From Polynucleobacter sp. TUM22923 (GTDB taxonomy: Bacteria; Pseudomonadota; Gammaproteobacteria; Burkholderiales; Burkholderiaceae): a stretch of 64,000 nt of DNA. The stretch spans positions 992,001 through 1,056,000 of the forward strand of contig NZ_AP027274.1 of the NCBI RefSeq assembly GCF_030295705.1, written 5' to 3'. Shown here in pieces: positions 38,027 through 45,491 of this stretch; within the stretch, counting starts at the first letter, position 1; each line of letters begins with the position of its first letter. The position numbers and the translations under genes are program-made. A model generated the notes under the pieces. The model had not been told where the DNA came from and ran no database searches. It saw only the letters and a program-made list of their open reading frames with translations.

Positions 38027-38374
38027 ATGAAACCTGGCATTCACCCCGAATATCGCGAAATCGTCTTTGTAGACGTTTCCAACAACTTTAGCTTCAAGAC
38101 TCGCTCTACTATGTCTACGAGAGAGAAAATTAAGTGGGAAGATGGCAATGAGTATCCATTAGCCAAAATCGAGACTTCATCCGAGTCGCACCCTTTCTAC
38201 ACTGGCACCCAGAAAATTATGGATACCGCTGGTCGTGTTGAGAAATTCCGTCAGAAATTCGGTACCAAAGCAGTTGCTAAGGCTGCTGGTGATGGCGCTG
38301 CAAAAACTGCTGAGAAAAAAGCAGCCGCCGCAGAAGCTAAGGCTGCTGAAAAGCCAGCTAAAAAGAAGGCTTAA
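38027..38374 (+). CDS. rpmE2: 50S ribosomal protein L31, type B, with Ala/Lys tail
   Basis: The start [20 protein letters not shown], the SFKTRSTM segment and [21 protein letters not shown] mark type B L31, the form without the zinc-binding cysteines that often serves under zinc shortage. At 115 residues it is about 25-30 residues longer than usual: after KFGTKAVAK comes a low-complexity Ala/Lys/Glu tail ending KPAKKKA. No zinc-bearing L31 paralogue is in the window. A strong terminator follows. Confidence 0.93.
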   Translation: MKPGIHPEYREIVFVDVSNNFSFKTRSTMSTREKIKWEDGNEYPLAKIETSSESHPFYTGTQKIMDTAGRVEKFRQKFGTKAVAKAAGDGAAKTAEKKAAAAEAKAAEKPAKKKA

Positions 38375-38418
38375 TAACAGTAGGGTTTGGTTGAGTAGAC
38401 CATCCCTGCGAGATAACC

Positions 38419-38442
38419 AAGGCAGCATTTGCTGCCTTTTTT
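38419..38442 (+). terminator. Intrinsic terminator after rpmE2
   Basis: AAGGCAGC and GCTGCCTT form a perfect stem around ATTT, followed by a run of T. Confidence 0.92.
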
Positions 38443-38499
38443 ATTGCCAGCTTCACCCGTTTTAATTGAGTATGTTTGTTGTCTAGTACCACCCGATCT

Positions 38500-40221
38500 A
38501 TGGTTAAACTCACCGCCGCCGCCACCACCTCCATTCCACGCATTATTATTTTTGCGCTGACCTTGGTTTATGGTCTCGCTGGACTTTTTGCGCGGGATCC
38601 TTGGAAGAATGAGGATGCTATTGGTTTTGGCGGAATGTGGATCTTGCAACAGGGTAAGGCCCTAGACTGGGTTGTTCCCCACCTTGCTGGACGTGATGTT
38701 TCCTTAGGGGCACCTTTTCCGTATTGGCTAGGCGCCGTCTTGATGGATCTTTTTGGTCCTCTAATTGGCATGGCCAATGCCGCTCGTCTTTATTCCGCAA
38801 TATGCTTCTTTGCCGCTGCCCTAGCCATTTGGTATACCACCTACTTACTAGGCCGTAGACCTGAAGTACAACCAATGGCATTGGCCGTAGGTGGTCAACC
38901 CGGCCTTAAAAATTATGGAATGACTTTGGCGGATGGCGCCCTACTAATATTTCTTGCATGCGTGGGACTCGCCCAACGGGCACATGAAACAACACCCATG
39001 ATGGCGCAGTTGATGGCAATCAGTATTGTGCTGTATGGAACTGTGCGTGGACTGGATAAGCCCTGGCAAGGAGGCCTGTGGACCGGCCTTGGCATTGCCA
39101 TTATTGCCCTATCAAGTAATCTTACGCTGAGCTTAATCGTTGTTTGCTCCACAATTATTGCGGTGCTTGCGAGTAATGTAAAACTTCGTTTTCGCTGGAC
39201 ATTAACCAGCACCGTTTTGGGTTTAATCGGTTTCGCCATTTGGCCCATCCTGTGGCATCTTGGCAACCTCTCCCCTGAATGGCGGCATATCGCCCAAGAA
39301 GGTTGGCGCAATATGCCTGAGATGCAAGGTCGACCCTCTATTGCGTCACTCAGCTTTATGAGCGTGAACTTTTGGGCCTACGCTTGGCCTGTTTGGCCCT
39401 TGGCAATAATCTCACTTGCCCATTGGAGTCGCGCACAAAAGACGGGGCAATGGCGCGCACCTCACCTCTGCATTCCCCTGAGTTTTTTTGTGGGCTGCTG
39501 CATTTATCTTCTGTTTAGATCCGAAGCAAATGAGCACGATCTCATCATCTTAATCCCCAGTCTTGCCATCATCGCCGCATTTAGTCTGCCCATATTAAAA
39601 CGTGGCCTGATTAGCTTTATTGATTGGTTTGCAATGTTTAGTTTTACGATCATTGCCTTAGCCATTTGGATTATCTGGTTAGCAAAAATCACTGGCTTTC
39701 CCCAATCTACCGCCGCTAATTTACAGAGACTATTGCCTGGATTTCAAGCGCAACTTGACTACCTCACCTTTGTGATCGCTTTGATCATTACCGGCATATG
39801 GTTAGCTATCGTACGATGGAGAACTTCACGTGCCCCAAAAGAAATTTGGCGCTGTTTAATCATCTCCGCCTCTGGCACTACCCTTATGTGGGTGCTGCTG
39901 ATGACATTGTGGCTCCCAACCATTGACTACGCTAAAACATATCGCCATGTATCTGAACGTCTTGAGAAAATTATTGCTAACACTCCAGGATGCATCGACA
40001 CTAGCAACCTAGGTTCAGCGCAGCTAGCCTCCTTTAGCTACTTTTCAAAACTACAACTACGCGATGACCCAAGCTGCAATTTAATGCTTACCCACAGCTC
40101 TCTTGAAGCAAAGGCTTATGCAAGCTTAAATAAAAAGAAAATTGAATTGCTCTGGGAAGATCGCCGCGCCGCTGATCGCGATGAGCGCCTTCGCCTTTAT
40201 CAAGTGACGCCTGCAAATTAA
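38500..40221 (+). CDS. ArnT/GT39-like membrane glycosyltransferase
   Basis: A membrane protein of 573 residues with about 11-13 hydrophobic helices. The first periplasmic loop after TM1 holds RDPWKNEDAIGFG, matching the GT-C signature region (the acidic residues after TM1 in ArnT/PMT enzymes), and a C-terminal soluble part contains Cys residues. Such proteins transfer sugars from lipid carriers. Donor and acceptor cannot be told. An in-frame TTG at 38476 is an alternative start; I prefer the ATG at 38500, though neither has a strong ribosome-binding site. The MATE gene follows after 9 bases. Confidence 0.7.
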   Translation: MVKLTAAATTSIPRIIIFALTLVYGLAGLFARDPWKNEDAIGFGGMWILQQGKALDWVVPHLAGRDVSLGAPFPYWLGAVLMDLFGPLIGMANAARLYSAICFFAAALAIWYTTYLLGRRPEVQPMALAVGGQPGLKNYGMTLADGALLIFLACVGLAQRAHETTPMMAQLMAISIVLYGTVRGLDKPWQGGLWTGLGIAIIALSSNLTLSLIVVCSTIIAVLASNVKLRFRWTLTSTVLGLIGFAIWPILWHLGNLSPEWRHIAQEGWRNMPEMQGRPSIASLSFMSVNFWAYAWPVWPLAIISLAHWSRAQKTGQWRAPHLCIPLSFFVGCCIYLLFRSEANEHDLIILIPSLAIIAAFSLPILKRGLISFIDWFAMFSFTIIALAIWIIWLAKITGFPQSTAANLQRLLPGFQAQLDYLTFVIALIITGIWLAIVRWRTSRAPKEIWRCLIISASGTTLMWVLLMTLWLPTIDYAKTYRHVSERLEKIIANTPGCIDTSNLGSAQLASFSYFSKLQLRDDPSCNLMLTHSSLEAKAYASLNKKKIELLWEDRRAADRDERLRLYQVTPAN

Positions 40222-40230
40222 GGGCCTATA

Positions 40231-41622
40231 GTGCTGCACTTCAAATTATCACGTCTTCGCGAGGACGTACCGGCCCTATTAAAACTAGCGGGCCCTATTC
40301 TGATTGGCCAGCTGGCGGTGATTGCATTTGGGGTTCTCGATACCGCCATGACAGCGCGCTATTCTGCAGACGATCTTGCAGCTCTGGCAATGGCATCCGC
40401 TATTTTTATTAGTGTTTATGTCGGTCTAACAGGCGTCATTTCTGCACTTGCACCAATCGCTGGACAGCTATTCGGTGCGAAACGCTTTGACGAAATCGGC
40501 GAAGAAGTGCGCCAAGCAACTTGGCTAGCACTGGGACTAACCGTCTTAGGTAGTTTTATCTTATTAAATGCTGATCATCTATTAGCAATCTCTCAAGTGA
40601 ATTTTGATATTGAGGGCAAAGCCCGTCTTTATCTCAGCATCTTAGCAATCGGACTTCCGGCAAGTATGGCAATGCGGGTGTTGATGGCCCTACACAATGC
40701 AGTCTCACGCCCTACCGTCATTACTGTAGTGCAAATTATCGGCCTGTGCTTAAAGCTACCACTCAATCTTTTATTTATTTATGGTGGATTTGGTATTGAA
40801 GCGATGGGCGGGCCAGGCTGCGCCGTAGCTACCATCATTATTAATTGGTTTTGGCTAATCATTACTTTAAGCTTTGTTCTGTTTGATGGTTTTTATAAGT
40901 CCTTCAAAATATTTTCTCGTTTTAGCTGGCCGGATTGGCATCGTATCTGGACGCTGTTAAAGCTAGGGGCCCCCATTGGCTTTAGTTATTTAATTGAAGT
41001 AACCTCGTTTACTTTTATGTCCTTGTTTATCGCCCGTCTAGGGACAACCGCTTTGGCGGGACATCAAATTGTCGCTAATTTGGGAACCGTCATGTATATG
41101 GTTCCGCTTTCACTTTCGATAGCCACGATGACTTTAGTCTCTCAAGCCATCGGCGCCAATCGACAGGCTCGTGCGGAAGAAATTGGCTGGTCCTCGGTAT
41201 TTTTCACCACAAGCCTATGCATGACCATGGGGATCATTGTCTGGGTCTATAGAGTGCAATTATTGGAACTTTATGATCCGCCAGATGAAGTAAAGGTGTT
41301 TGCTATTCCACTCTTTTTGTTCATTGCTTTTTATCAAGTTTTTGATGCTCTACAAATTACTGCTGCCTTTATTCTGCGTGCCTATCGCATTGCCTTTTGG
41401 CCGATGTTAATTCATGCCGGCTCCCTTTGGGGTGTTGGGCTTGGTGGTGGCTATTTAATGGGCTTTAACGTTTTTGGCAATACCCCAGAATTTTTACAAG
41501 GTGCCAACGGCTTTTGGGCTGGCAACAGTATCAGTCTGGGACTAGCGGCATTTTTACTACTGTATTTGTTTAGAAGAACGGCGGACCGTTTTGAAAAAAC
41601 GCGACCACCACTCCTGGTTTAG
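40231..41622 (+). CDS. MATE family efflux transporter
   Basis: A 463-residue membrane protein with twelve predicted helices in two similar halves. The N-terminal LAGPILIGQLAVIAFGVLDT and the second-half start LLKLGAPIGFSYLIEV are typical of the NorM-like MATE branch, exporters of cations and drugs driven by Na+ or H+. It starts with GTG at 40231, 9 bases after the preceding gene, and probably shares its transcript. It is convergent with the small lipoprotein gene at 41638. Confidence 0.9.
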   Translation: MLHFKLSRLREDVPALLKLAGPILIGQLAVIAFGVLDTAMTARYSADDLAALAMASAIFISVYVGLTGVISALAPIAGQLFGAKRFDEIGEEVRQATWLALGLTVLGSFILLNADHLLAISQVNFDIEGKARLYLSILAIGLPASMAMRVLMALHNAVSRPTVITVVQIIGLCLKLPLNLLFIYGGFGIEAMGGPGCAVATIIINWFWLIITLSFVLFDGFYKSFKIFSRFSWPDWHRIWTLLKLGAPIGFSYLIEVTSFTFMSLFIARLGTTALAGHQIVANLGTVMYMVPLSLSIATMTLVSQAIGANRQARAEEIGWSSVFFTTSLCMTMGIIVWVYRVQLLELYDPPDEVKVFAIPLFLFIAFYQVFDALQITAAFILRAYRIAFWPMLIHAGSLWGVGLGGGYLMGFNVFGNTPEFLQGANGFWAGNSISLGLAAFLLLYLFRRTADRFEKTRPPLLV

Positions 41623-41637
41623 ATAAGGACCAACCCC

Positions 41638-42114
41638 TTACTGGATTGGCTTAAATCCACTAGGAGGCGCATAGTTTCGGTTACCGCCTTGCGTTGGGTA
41701 ACTAGGCACTTGATTGCCTTTGGAGTACATGCACTGTTGATAGGCAATGTTGTACTGGTTTTGAGATTGATTCTGCTTGCCAGCCGAACCCATAGCGCCC
41801 ATAGCAGCACCGCCGAGCAAACCCACACCTGCGCCAGTACCAATATTCTGACTACTACCACCTTGAATTACTGCGCCTGCTGCTGCACCCAAGGCGGCGC
41901 CAATTAATGCGCTAGTGGCACCCTCCTTCAAAGCGGCATTACTTCCCTCTTTGATAGCATTAGCCGCAAACTCACGACAAACGATGTCTTCCTGTTGAAA
42001 GACTTCAAAGGGCTTACCTTCGCGGGGCATGATTGCAATGGTTGGTCCTGTAGGAGCAGAAACACAAGCAGCCAATGAGCCGAGTAAAACAATAGAAAGT
42101 ACGGTGCGTTTCAT
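41638..42114 (-). CDS. Glycine-zipper lipoprotein
   Basis: A protein of 158 residues. The lipoprotein signal has a LAAC lipobox with Cys at 17. The central part contains a glycine-zipper-like segment (GAALGAAAGAVIQGG, then GVGLLGGAAMGAMGSAG), which inserts into or packs on membranes in outer-membrane proteins of the same general type. The C-terminal part has AYQQCMYSKGNQVP, a common ending in such YMGG/glycine-zipper proteins. Function unknown. The next upstream gene on the same strand is another small envelope protein. Confidence 0.8.
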   Translation of the reverse strand: MKRTVLSIVLLGSLAACVSAPTGPTIAIMPREGKPFEVFQQEDIVCREFAANAIKEGSNAALKEGATSALIGAALGAAAGAVIQGGSSQNIGTGAGVGLLGGAAMGAMGSAGKQNQSQNQYNIAYQQCMYSKGNQVPSYPTQGGNRNYAPPSGFKPIQ

Positions 42115-42132
42115 ATGAAGTCCTAAGTAATT

Positions 42133-42159
42133 AAACTAATCAAACTAATTAAACTAATT
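42133..42159 (-). repeat. Three tandem 9-bp units spanning a stop codon
   Basis: AAACTAATC, AAACTAATT and AAACTAATT lie head to tail. On the coding strand they give TAG TTT AAT TAG TTT GAT TAG, i.e. the stop of the upstream gene is followed by two further in-frame TAG codons at 9-base steps. Confidence 0.88.
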
Positions 42160-42624
42160 CCGAATCCCTTGATTCGGTAAAGAATTACTAGAGGGAGGCA
42201 TTACTGCTTGTGCTTGCCACCCAGAAGAACAGCTTTGGGCATAGGGAAAGTATTGCTGGCTGGCCTCACAGTAGTACCAAACCGGTGCTTGAGGCTGAGC
42301 TGCCAGTACCATGGGTTGCTGTGGAGGCGTGTAGGTTACCACTGGAGGGGCCGCATAAACCACTTGCGGTGCATAGAATGCACCCCCGTATGGATAGCCG
42401 TAGCCGCCGCCATAATAGCCACCTCTCCAGCCAGGACCCCAACCACCATAGCCTGGGCCCGGGCCGTACGCTGCAGGCCGCCAACCCCCACCGTAAGAAC
42501 CCCCTACCGCTACAGCCCAAGCTGCTTGTGCAGAAATCGGAATCACAGTACAAATAAGGGCCACAGTTAAAGTCGAGAGCACTGCAAAGTGGTGGATTTT
42601 AGAATGTCGTTTTTTTGTATTCAT
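42154..42624 (-). CDS. Secreted Gly/Tyr/Pro-rich protein of unknown function
   Basis: A protein of 156 residues with a signal peptide (cleavage near AQAAWA). Residues about 42-85 form a repetitive Gly/Tyr/Trp/Pro stretch (YGGG, PGYGGWGPGW), and a Pro-rich linker follows. The C-terminal module WYYCEASQQYFPYAQSC with the following GWQ is one I know from many short proteobacterial exported proteins, with two Cys that may form a disulfide. Function unknown. Just before the stop a 7-bp inverted repeat (CCGAATC/GATTCGG) is encoded. Confidence 0.7.
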   Translation of the reverse strand: MNTKKRHSKIHHFAVLSTLTVALICTVIPISAQAAWAVAVGGSYGGGWRPAAYGPGPGYGGWGPGWRGGYYGGGYGYPYGGAFYAPQVVYAAPPVVTYTPPQQPMVLAAQPQAPVWYYCEASQQYFPYAQSCSSGWQAQAVMPPSSNSLPNQGIRN

Positions 42625-42710
42625 AGTGGACCCCGTAGGTTGGTCATCATCTACTACTAATAACGCTTTATTTCAAGCTAAGCTGACACAAAATACTTTT
42701 TATTGCTAAT

Positions 42711-43718
42711 TTAATCTAATGTGGCGCCAGACTGATGAACCACTCTACCCCATTTATTACTTTCCGATTGAATCAGTTTAGTCAACTCCTGGGGGCTTCC
42801 AGGGGCGGGATCTAAGCCACCAGCCAATAGCCTGCTCCTCACATCGGGATGATTAAGCGCCTGACGCGTGAGGGAATTTAGCTTCTTTTGCAAAGGGGCT
42901 GGAAGATTAGCTGGAGCCATCAATGAGAACCAAGAGATCGCCTCAAAGCCCGCCAAGCCCTGCTCAGCCATCGTTGGAATCTCTGGTGCAGCAGGTGAAC
43001 GTTTGAGGCTAGTCACCGCAAGGGCCTGGATTTCTCCTGCTTTAATGAGGGGCAATGAAGAAGAAAGGTTATCAAACAACATCGAGATCCGGCCACTAAT
43101 TAAATCTGGTAACGACTGAGCGCGACCTTTATAGGGAATATGGCGCATCTGAATGCCCGTCATCTCTTTTAGTAATTCTCCGGACATATGCAAAGAGGTA
43201 CCCACGCCCGATGAGCCGAAAGTGAGCTCATTCGGCTTGGCTCTAGCAAGTTCAATGAGTTCAGGTAGGCTGCGCACTCCAAGGCGCTTGTTCACTACTA
43301 AAACATTCGGAGTGCTCGCCAAAAAACTAATTGGTGTGAAATCATTTATCGGATGAAAAGACATCTTCTCGTACAGCGCCCCATTAATTGCATGTATGCC
43401 GACGGTACCAATAAGCAAGGTATAGCCATCAGGATTACTTTTAGCAACAATATCTGCGCCGATGTTTCCGCCGTAGCCCGGACGATTTTCAACTAACACT
43501 GGGACACCTAAGTTTTTCTGCCAATTTTCGGCAAGAACGCGCGCCAAAATATCAGGAGCTCCGCCAGGCGTAAAAGTCACAATGATTCGAATAGCCTGCG
43601 AAGGCCATGCTGAAGAATGGATCTTAGATTGAGAGGCTTGGGCTTGAGCGGTCATACTGGCAGCAAAAAGAGCTAGCAAACACACCCATTGTTTTACTAC
43701 TTTTGAAAGCTTGCTCAT
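42711..43718 (-). CDS. Bug/TctC family solute-binding protein
   Basis: A periplasmic binding protein of 335 residues, signal cleavage near AQAQA. Family marks are FTPGGAPDILAR, VENRPGYGGNIGAD and RHIPYKGRAQSLPDLISG. It is an orphan without TctA/TctB nearby. It is followed upstream on the same strand by dsbB (18 bases), which is unrelated in role. The ligand cannot be predicted. Confidence 0.9.
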   Translation of the reverse strand: MSKLSKVVKQWVCLLALFAASMTAQAQASQSKIHSSAWPSQAIRIIVTFTPGGAPDILARVLAENWQKNLGVPVLVENRPGYGGNIGADIVAKSNPDGYTLLIGTVGIHAINGALYEKMSFHPINDFTPISFLASTPNVLVVNKRLGVRSLPELIELARAKPNELTFGSSGVGTSLHMSGELLKEMTGIQMRHIPYKGRAQSLPDLISGRISMLFDNLSSSLPLIKAGEIQALAVTSLKRSPAAPEIPTMAEQGLAGFEAISWFSLMAPANLPAPLQKKLNSLTRQALNHPDVRSRLLAGGLDPAPGSPQELTKLIQSESNKWGRVVHQSGATLD

Positions 43719-43736
43719 GAAAAGATCATTGATAGA

Positions 43737-44300
43737 TCAAAAACCGAAACGAGCCCGCAACCAGAGCCACCCATCATATTTCACGGGATCATCGACACAA
43801 GGACCGATGCCACACTCCATTAGCGTTGAAATGAGATTGCCGACTACCAATAGAATAAAAATAATAATCAGTGCATTAGCCAGCATAGAACGTGAACGCA
43901 CGTCTCGGTTGGGTAGCATTAATAAAATAGCGATGCCAGCAATTAGGCCTAAATAGCCTACAAAAGCCCAAGTATAAAAATGAATTTCTAAAAAAGTTTT
44001 ACCAAATCCCTGATCGCCCGGAGCAATATGTAGCAGTATTTGGCGCAATGAAACCGTCATACCAAGTAAACCACCAATGATGCCCCAACCATAATGAGAT
44101 GAATGCGCACCAAAGCGGATGTTGAGCACCAATGCAACACCAATAATGACAAATGCCATGCGCTGCATTAGGCATAGTGGGCAAGGCAATTCACCAAAAA
44201 CGAATTGATCGACAAAAGCATACGACAGCATGCCAATGATGGCCGCCAAGGCCAGTTGATTGCCTAGGCTAGCTAAGGAGGGAAAGGCCTGCTTACTCAT
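43737..44300 (-). CDS. dsbB: DsbB-like disulfide bond formation protein with a C-terminal CxxxxC
   Basis: DsbB reoxidises DsbA using quinone. The first redox pair is PCPLC (C40, C43) followed by the quinone-binding R47. Unlike E. coli DsbB, the loop before the fourth helix has no cysteines; instead C163 and C168 (CGIGPC) lie after a fifth predicted helix near the C-terminus. At 187 residues it is slightly longer than classical DsbB. The start ATG overlaps the stop of a DUF5993-like small membrane gene (ATGA), suggesting a two-part unit. Confidence 0.88.
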   Translation of the reverse strand: MSKQAFPSLASLGNQLALAAIIGMLSYAFVDQFVFGELPCPLCLMQRMAFVIIGVALVLNIRFGAHSSHYGWGIIGGLLGMTVSLRQILLHIAPGDQGFGKTFLEIHFYTWAFVGYLGLIAGIAILLMLPNRDVRSRSMLANALIIIFILLVVGNLISTLMECGIGPCVDDPVKYDGWLWLRARFGF

Positions 44301-44455
44301 AGACTGATACTAAGATGGTCTGTGGCATGAATACGGAACCAATACATCAGAATAAAGACTGTTATTGCCAAAAATACCAATCCCACCAGACGCTTCTCAA
44401 ACCATACAAAAATGAGGCCGATAAGAGCTGTGAGAAAGGGAAGAAACATATACAT
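44297..44455 (-). CDS. DUF5993-like small membrane protein coupled to dsbB
   Basis: A 52-residue ORF, MYMFLPFLTALIGLIF..., with two hydrophobic segments split by a short basic turn (EKRL) and ending RIHATDHLSISL. The HATD(x)LxISL ending and size match what I recall of the DUF5993 family, which I associate with dsbB genes. Its TGA overlaps the dsbB ATG by 4 bases. It was missed by a length cut-off. The Met at 44449 is an alternative start. The gap 44456-44631 shows nothing else. Confidence 0.72.
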   Translation of the reverse strand: MYMFLPFLTALIGLIFVWFEKRLVGLVFLAITVFILMYWFRIHATDHLSISL

Positions 44456-44631
44456 AGTTAAATTCTATCGCAGTGCAAGTTCTATTCTTCAACAAAGCTT
44501 AAAAAAGGGGCTTTACACAGCATTTAACAAAAAACACCATACCCCTATCAACTATATTATTACTATACCGAGCGACCTCATGGTCTACCCCATCTATATT
44601 CCAGTTTTTTATGCAGGCTGAATCGATTAAC

Positions 44632-45324
44632 TTAAATAATGTTGATTTTCAAGGGAGTGAGTCCCTCAACATTCCCCTCAAGCACATCACCCCTCTTTAC
44701 TGGGCCAACTCCTGCAGGCGTACCTGAAAAAATCAAGTCGCCTGGTTCAAGGGTAAACAAGGTCGATAAATAAGCAATCGTGTCTGGAATATTCCAGATG
44801 AGCTGGTTTAAATTTCCCTCTTGGCGAACTTCACCATTTACTGATAACTGCACAGTTCCGGAACTAAGATGTCCACACTGCACAGCGGGCGTAATTGCGG
44901 CACAAGGGGCTGACTGATCAAATGCTTTGCCCGTATCCCACGGACGACCCATTTTTTTTGCTTCGCCCTGTAGATCACGACGCGTCATATCTAAACCAAC
45001 GCCATAACCATAGACATGCTCAAGGGCTTTATCAGCAGTAATGTTGTTCCCACCTTTGCCGATAGCCACAACCATTTCAATTTCATGATGAACATCATTC
45101 GAAAGCGCTGGGTATTGCATATCCATGCCATCTGTCACGATCGAATTAGCGGGCTTCATAAAAAAGAATGGCGGCTCTCGATCTGGATCGTGACCCATCT
45201 CACGCGCGTGATCAGCGTAGTTGCGCCCCACACAATAAATGCGGTTAACAGCAAAACGGCGGGTATCACCAACCACCGGAAGTGAGGGCATGAGTGGTGG
45301 ATCAATTACGTAAAAAGTGCTCAT
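44632..45324 (-). CDS. Fumarylacetoacetate hydrolase family protein
   Basis: A 230-residue FAH-fold enzyme. It has the CVGRNYADHAREMG start, the metal-binding Glu pair in HHEIEMVV, the Asp in GLDMTRRDLQ, and the TSGxPAGV-like ending SGTPAGVGPVKRGD. Such proteins are fumarylpyruvate hydrolases, acylpyruvases or oxaloacetate tautomerase/decarboxylases; small single-domain members like this one often act on acylpyruvates. It stands alone with no aromatic-degradation genes nearby. The upstream gap (45325-45491) holds no gene. Confidence 0.88.
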   Translation of the reverse strand: MSTFYVIDPPLMPSLPVVGDTRRFAVNRIYCVGRNYADHAREMGHDPDREPPFFFMKPANSIVTDGMDMQYPALSNDVHHEIEMVVAIGKGGNNITADKALEHVYGYGVGLDMTRRDLQGEAKKMGRPWDTGKAFDQSAPCAAITPAVQCGHLSSGTVQLSVNGEVRQEGNLNQLIWNIPDTIAYLSTLFTLEPGDLIFSGTPAGVGPVKRGDVLEGNVEGLTPLKINII

Positions 45325-45491
45325 GTATTGCCTTTCGAATAAGTAGCTTATTGGAGGATCTTATTGCTCATTAAAATGATATGAGTTAATTATGGCATTT
45401 CTACTAATAGTATTGATACAAGAATCAAAGTGTTTGCCAATAATGAATCATGCTTAAATGTCATAACGAGAGATTTAAATTATTACTAGCT

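Noticed and set aside
42208..42570. Long plus-strand ORFs opposite the Gly/Tyr-rich exported protein
   Set aside because: They arise from the repetitive GGN/TAY codons on the other strand; the minus-strand frame has a signal peptide and a recognisable C-terminal module.
44412..44621. 69-codon plus-strand ORF overlapping the DUF5993-like gene
   Set aside because: It has no family resemblance, while the minus-strand frame ends in a recognisable motif and is coupled to dsbB.
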